Below, piece by piece: positions 6,572 through 7,633 of a stretch of 7,633 bases of DNA; the stretch's first letter is position 1, and the number at the start of each line of letters is the position of its first letter. Source of the DNA: JBEKDJ01 sp050014415 (GTDB taxonomy: Bacteria > Desulfobacterota > BSN033 > UBA1163); the NCBI GenBank assembly GCA_050014415.1, contig JBEKDJ010000230.1, positions 1 through 7,633 of the forward strand. The letters are read 5' to 3'. The position numbers were made by a program, and so were the translations under genes. Under the pieces are notes generated by a model that was given only the letters and a program-made list of their open reading frames with translations, ran no database searches and was not told where the DNA came from.

Positions 6572-7582
6572 GTGGCTTCTCAAGCGAGGGACAGAGTGAC
6601 TATTAGCCAGGGGGACAAGATATTATTAATGCCTGTGGCCATCATGGCTCACAATGAAGAAAGATCTATAAAAAAGGCTGTTAACAGTGCATTGAGCCAG
6701 GAGGGACCAAAGGGGTATTTTGTCAAAGTTGTAGTGGTGGCAAATGGCTGCACTGACAAAACAGAAGAAATTGTCAGGAACCTTGAAATGCAGCATTTGG
6801 AGCAGGTCGTGCTCCTGTCAATTAAAGAAAAGGGTAAGACCAAAGCCATCAACAGGGCTATCACATATTTTAATGAACTCTCGAAGGGGGGTTGTTCAAT
6901 CCCCTGTATTATTTTCCTCGACGCAGATTGTGAATTTATTGGTAACGACGCCCTTATCAATTTCATGCAATGGTTCGAACAAAAACCAGAGCTATGCGCC
7001 ATAGGAGCAGACTGCCTGCCGGATGTCTTCTTTGACCAGAGGAAGGATATTGTGGCTGAAATATACAGGGCAATTTATGGGCTCGGGAGGTTTGTAAGAA
7101 TCAATTCAATTTCGGGCATGTGTTATGGTATTCGCTTCGATGTTTTGAAGAAAATTGAATTCCCTGATTTCCAATTCGCAGAGGACATGTTTGTATCAGC
7201 GCGATTGGATGGTTGGTTTCTTAAGGACCGGAATATCCAAATTGTCTTCAAGACCCCATCAAATTTCAACAGAGAAATCAGTAGGAGAACGAGACAGGAA
7301 ATTTCTGCTCAACGCTATCATGAATACTATTCTAGCCTAAGGAATAAAAGAGGAAAAGTCAAGTTACTTGAAGGCTCATTGGGTGAAGATTTCAGGTGGT
7401 GGGGGGGAGCATCTGATGATCGGATTCTAAAAAGGTGGCTTCATTTGAGAGGAATTAAACCCAAGCTTCTTGCAGGGGTATATATATGCGTATTACTGGT
7501 TGCGAGAATTAGAGCCAGGCGTGCGTTACAGAGATTAAGAAAAAATTCGGGCATGGATTACTGGAAGGTGACTTCTCGATAA
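6572..7582 (+). CDS. Family 2 glycosyltransferase (GT-A fold)
   Basis: The 336-aa protein has the GT2 layout. The opening strand MPVAIMAHNEERSI (20-33) begins nucleotide-sugar binding, and VVVVANGCTDKTEEIV (53-68) carries the usual N-G-x-T-D turn. KEKGKTKAINRAI (85-97) follows, then the metal- and nucleotide-binding DAD at residues 117-119 (IIFLDADCEF). FAEDMFVSARL (202-212) holds the acceptor-side ED motif (204-205), and RRTRQEISAQRY (238-249) sits where processive members have QxxRW; the Trp is absent. A short hydrophobic stretch (about 299-312) near the C-terminus may anchor it to the membrane. It would transfer a sugar from a nucleotide donor to a lipid-linked or growing glycan on the cytoplasmic face. 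GTG at 6572 is chosen because AGAGGT (6560-6565) lies 6 nt upstream; ATG at 6629 is a possible shorter start. The gap of 26 nt to the previous gene suggests co-transcription. Confidence 0.85.
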   Translation: MASQARDRVTISQGDKILLMPVAIMAHNEERSIKKAVNSALSQEGPKGYFVKVVVVANGCTDKTEEIVRNLEMQHLEQVVLLSIKEKGKTKAINRAITYFNELSKGGCSIPCIIFLDADCEFIGNDALINFMQWFEQKPELCAIGADCLPDVFFDQRKDIVAEIYRAIYGLGRFVRINSISGMCYGIRFDVLKKIEFPDFQFAEDMFVSARLDGWFLKDRNIQIVFKTPSNFNREISRRTRQEISAQRYHEYYSSLRNKRGKVKLLEGSLGEDFRWWGGASDDRILKRWLHLRGIKPKLLAGVYICVLLVARIRARRALQRLRKNSGMDYWKVTSR

Positions 7583-7633
7583 CCAGGCCATGTCTTGCAA
7601 GTAAAATCATAGTGTATTCTGAAAACGTTTACG

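Noticed and set aside
6649..7002. Minus-strand 117-codon open frame
   Set aside because: It lies wholly inside the GT2 gene with clear motifs, and its translation shows no domain of its own.
7583..7633. Downstream gene start or terminator at the right edge
   Set aside because: The 51 nt contain no convincing RBS and start pair and no hairpin followed by a T-run.

Overview
The window looks like a bacterial chromosome fragment of moderate GC. All genes are on the + strand and closely spaced. Strong purine-rich ribosome binding sites sit 5-7 nt before ATG, GTG and TTG starts. The gene families (NodB-type deacetylase, AsnB-like ligase, O-antigen ligase/polymerase, family 2 glycosyltransferase) mark a surface or exopolysaccharide assembly locus. 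The species cannot be read from the sequence. TGA ends at least two ordinary genes here, so the general code is standard, yet TGA also appears to be read as selenocysteine in two genes. That implies a host with the SelA/B/C/D machinery, as in many uncultured anaerobic or subsurface lineages; this is an inference.

Layout: 3-662 is the C-terminal part of a polysaccharide deacetylase that begins outside the window. 711-2180 is an asparagine-synthase-type amidoligase with no glutaminase nucleophile. 2271-3608 is a Wzy/WaaL-type membrane polymerase or ligase. Next come two tandem paralogous genes for exported rhodanese-like proteins (3782-4282 and 4427-4909). 5031-6545 encodes a Tat-exported protein resembling a beta-propeller. 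6572-7582 is a GT2 glycosyltransferase. The final 51 nt show nothing recognisable.

The main discovery is the rhodanese-like pair. Each reading frame is interrupted once by TGA, exactly at the catalytic-cysteine position of the rhodanese fold (YCY-TGA, matching YCYC of cysteine homologues). Both frames stay open afterwards and encode the conserved second half of the domain. The paralogues differ downstream of the TGA mostly by synonymous changes and by indels in multiples of three, so that segment is translated. A GC-rich hairpin with a GG-starting loop follows each TGA at a distance typical of bacterial SECIS elements. I read them as 166-aa and 160-aa periplasmic selenoproteins with a Cys-x-Sec motif. 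A standard gene caller would truncate them to 105 and 102 aa.

The deacetylase, amidoligase, polymerase and glycosyltransferase would build, modify and polymerise a glycan at the inner membrane. The two selenoproteins and the Tat protein would act outside the cytoplasmic membrane. Whether those three share a function with the glycan genes or only sit among them cannot be decided from sequence.
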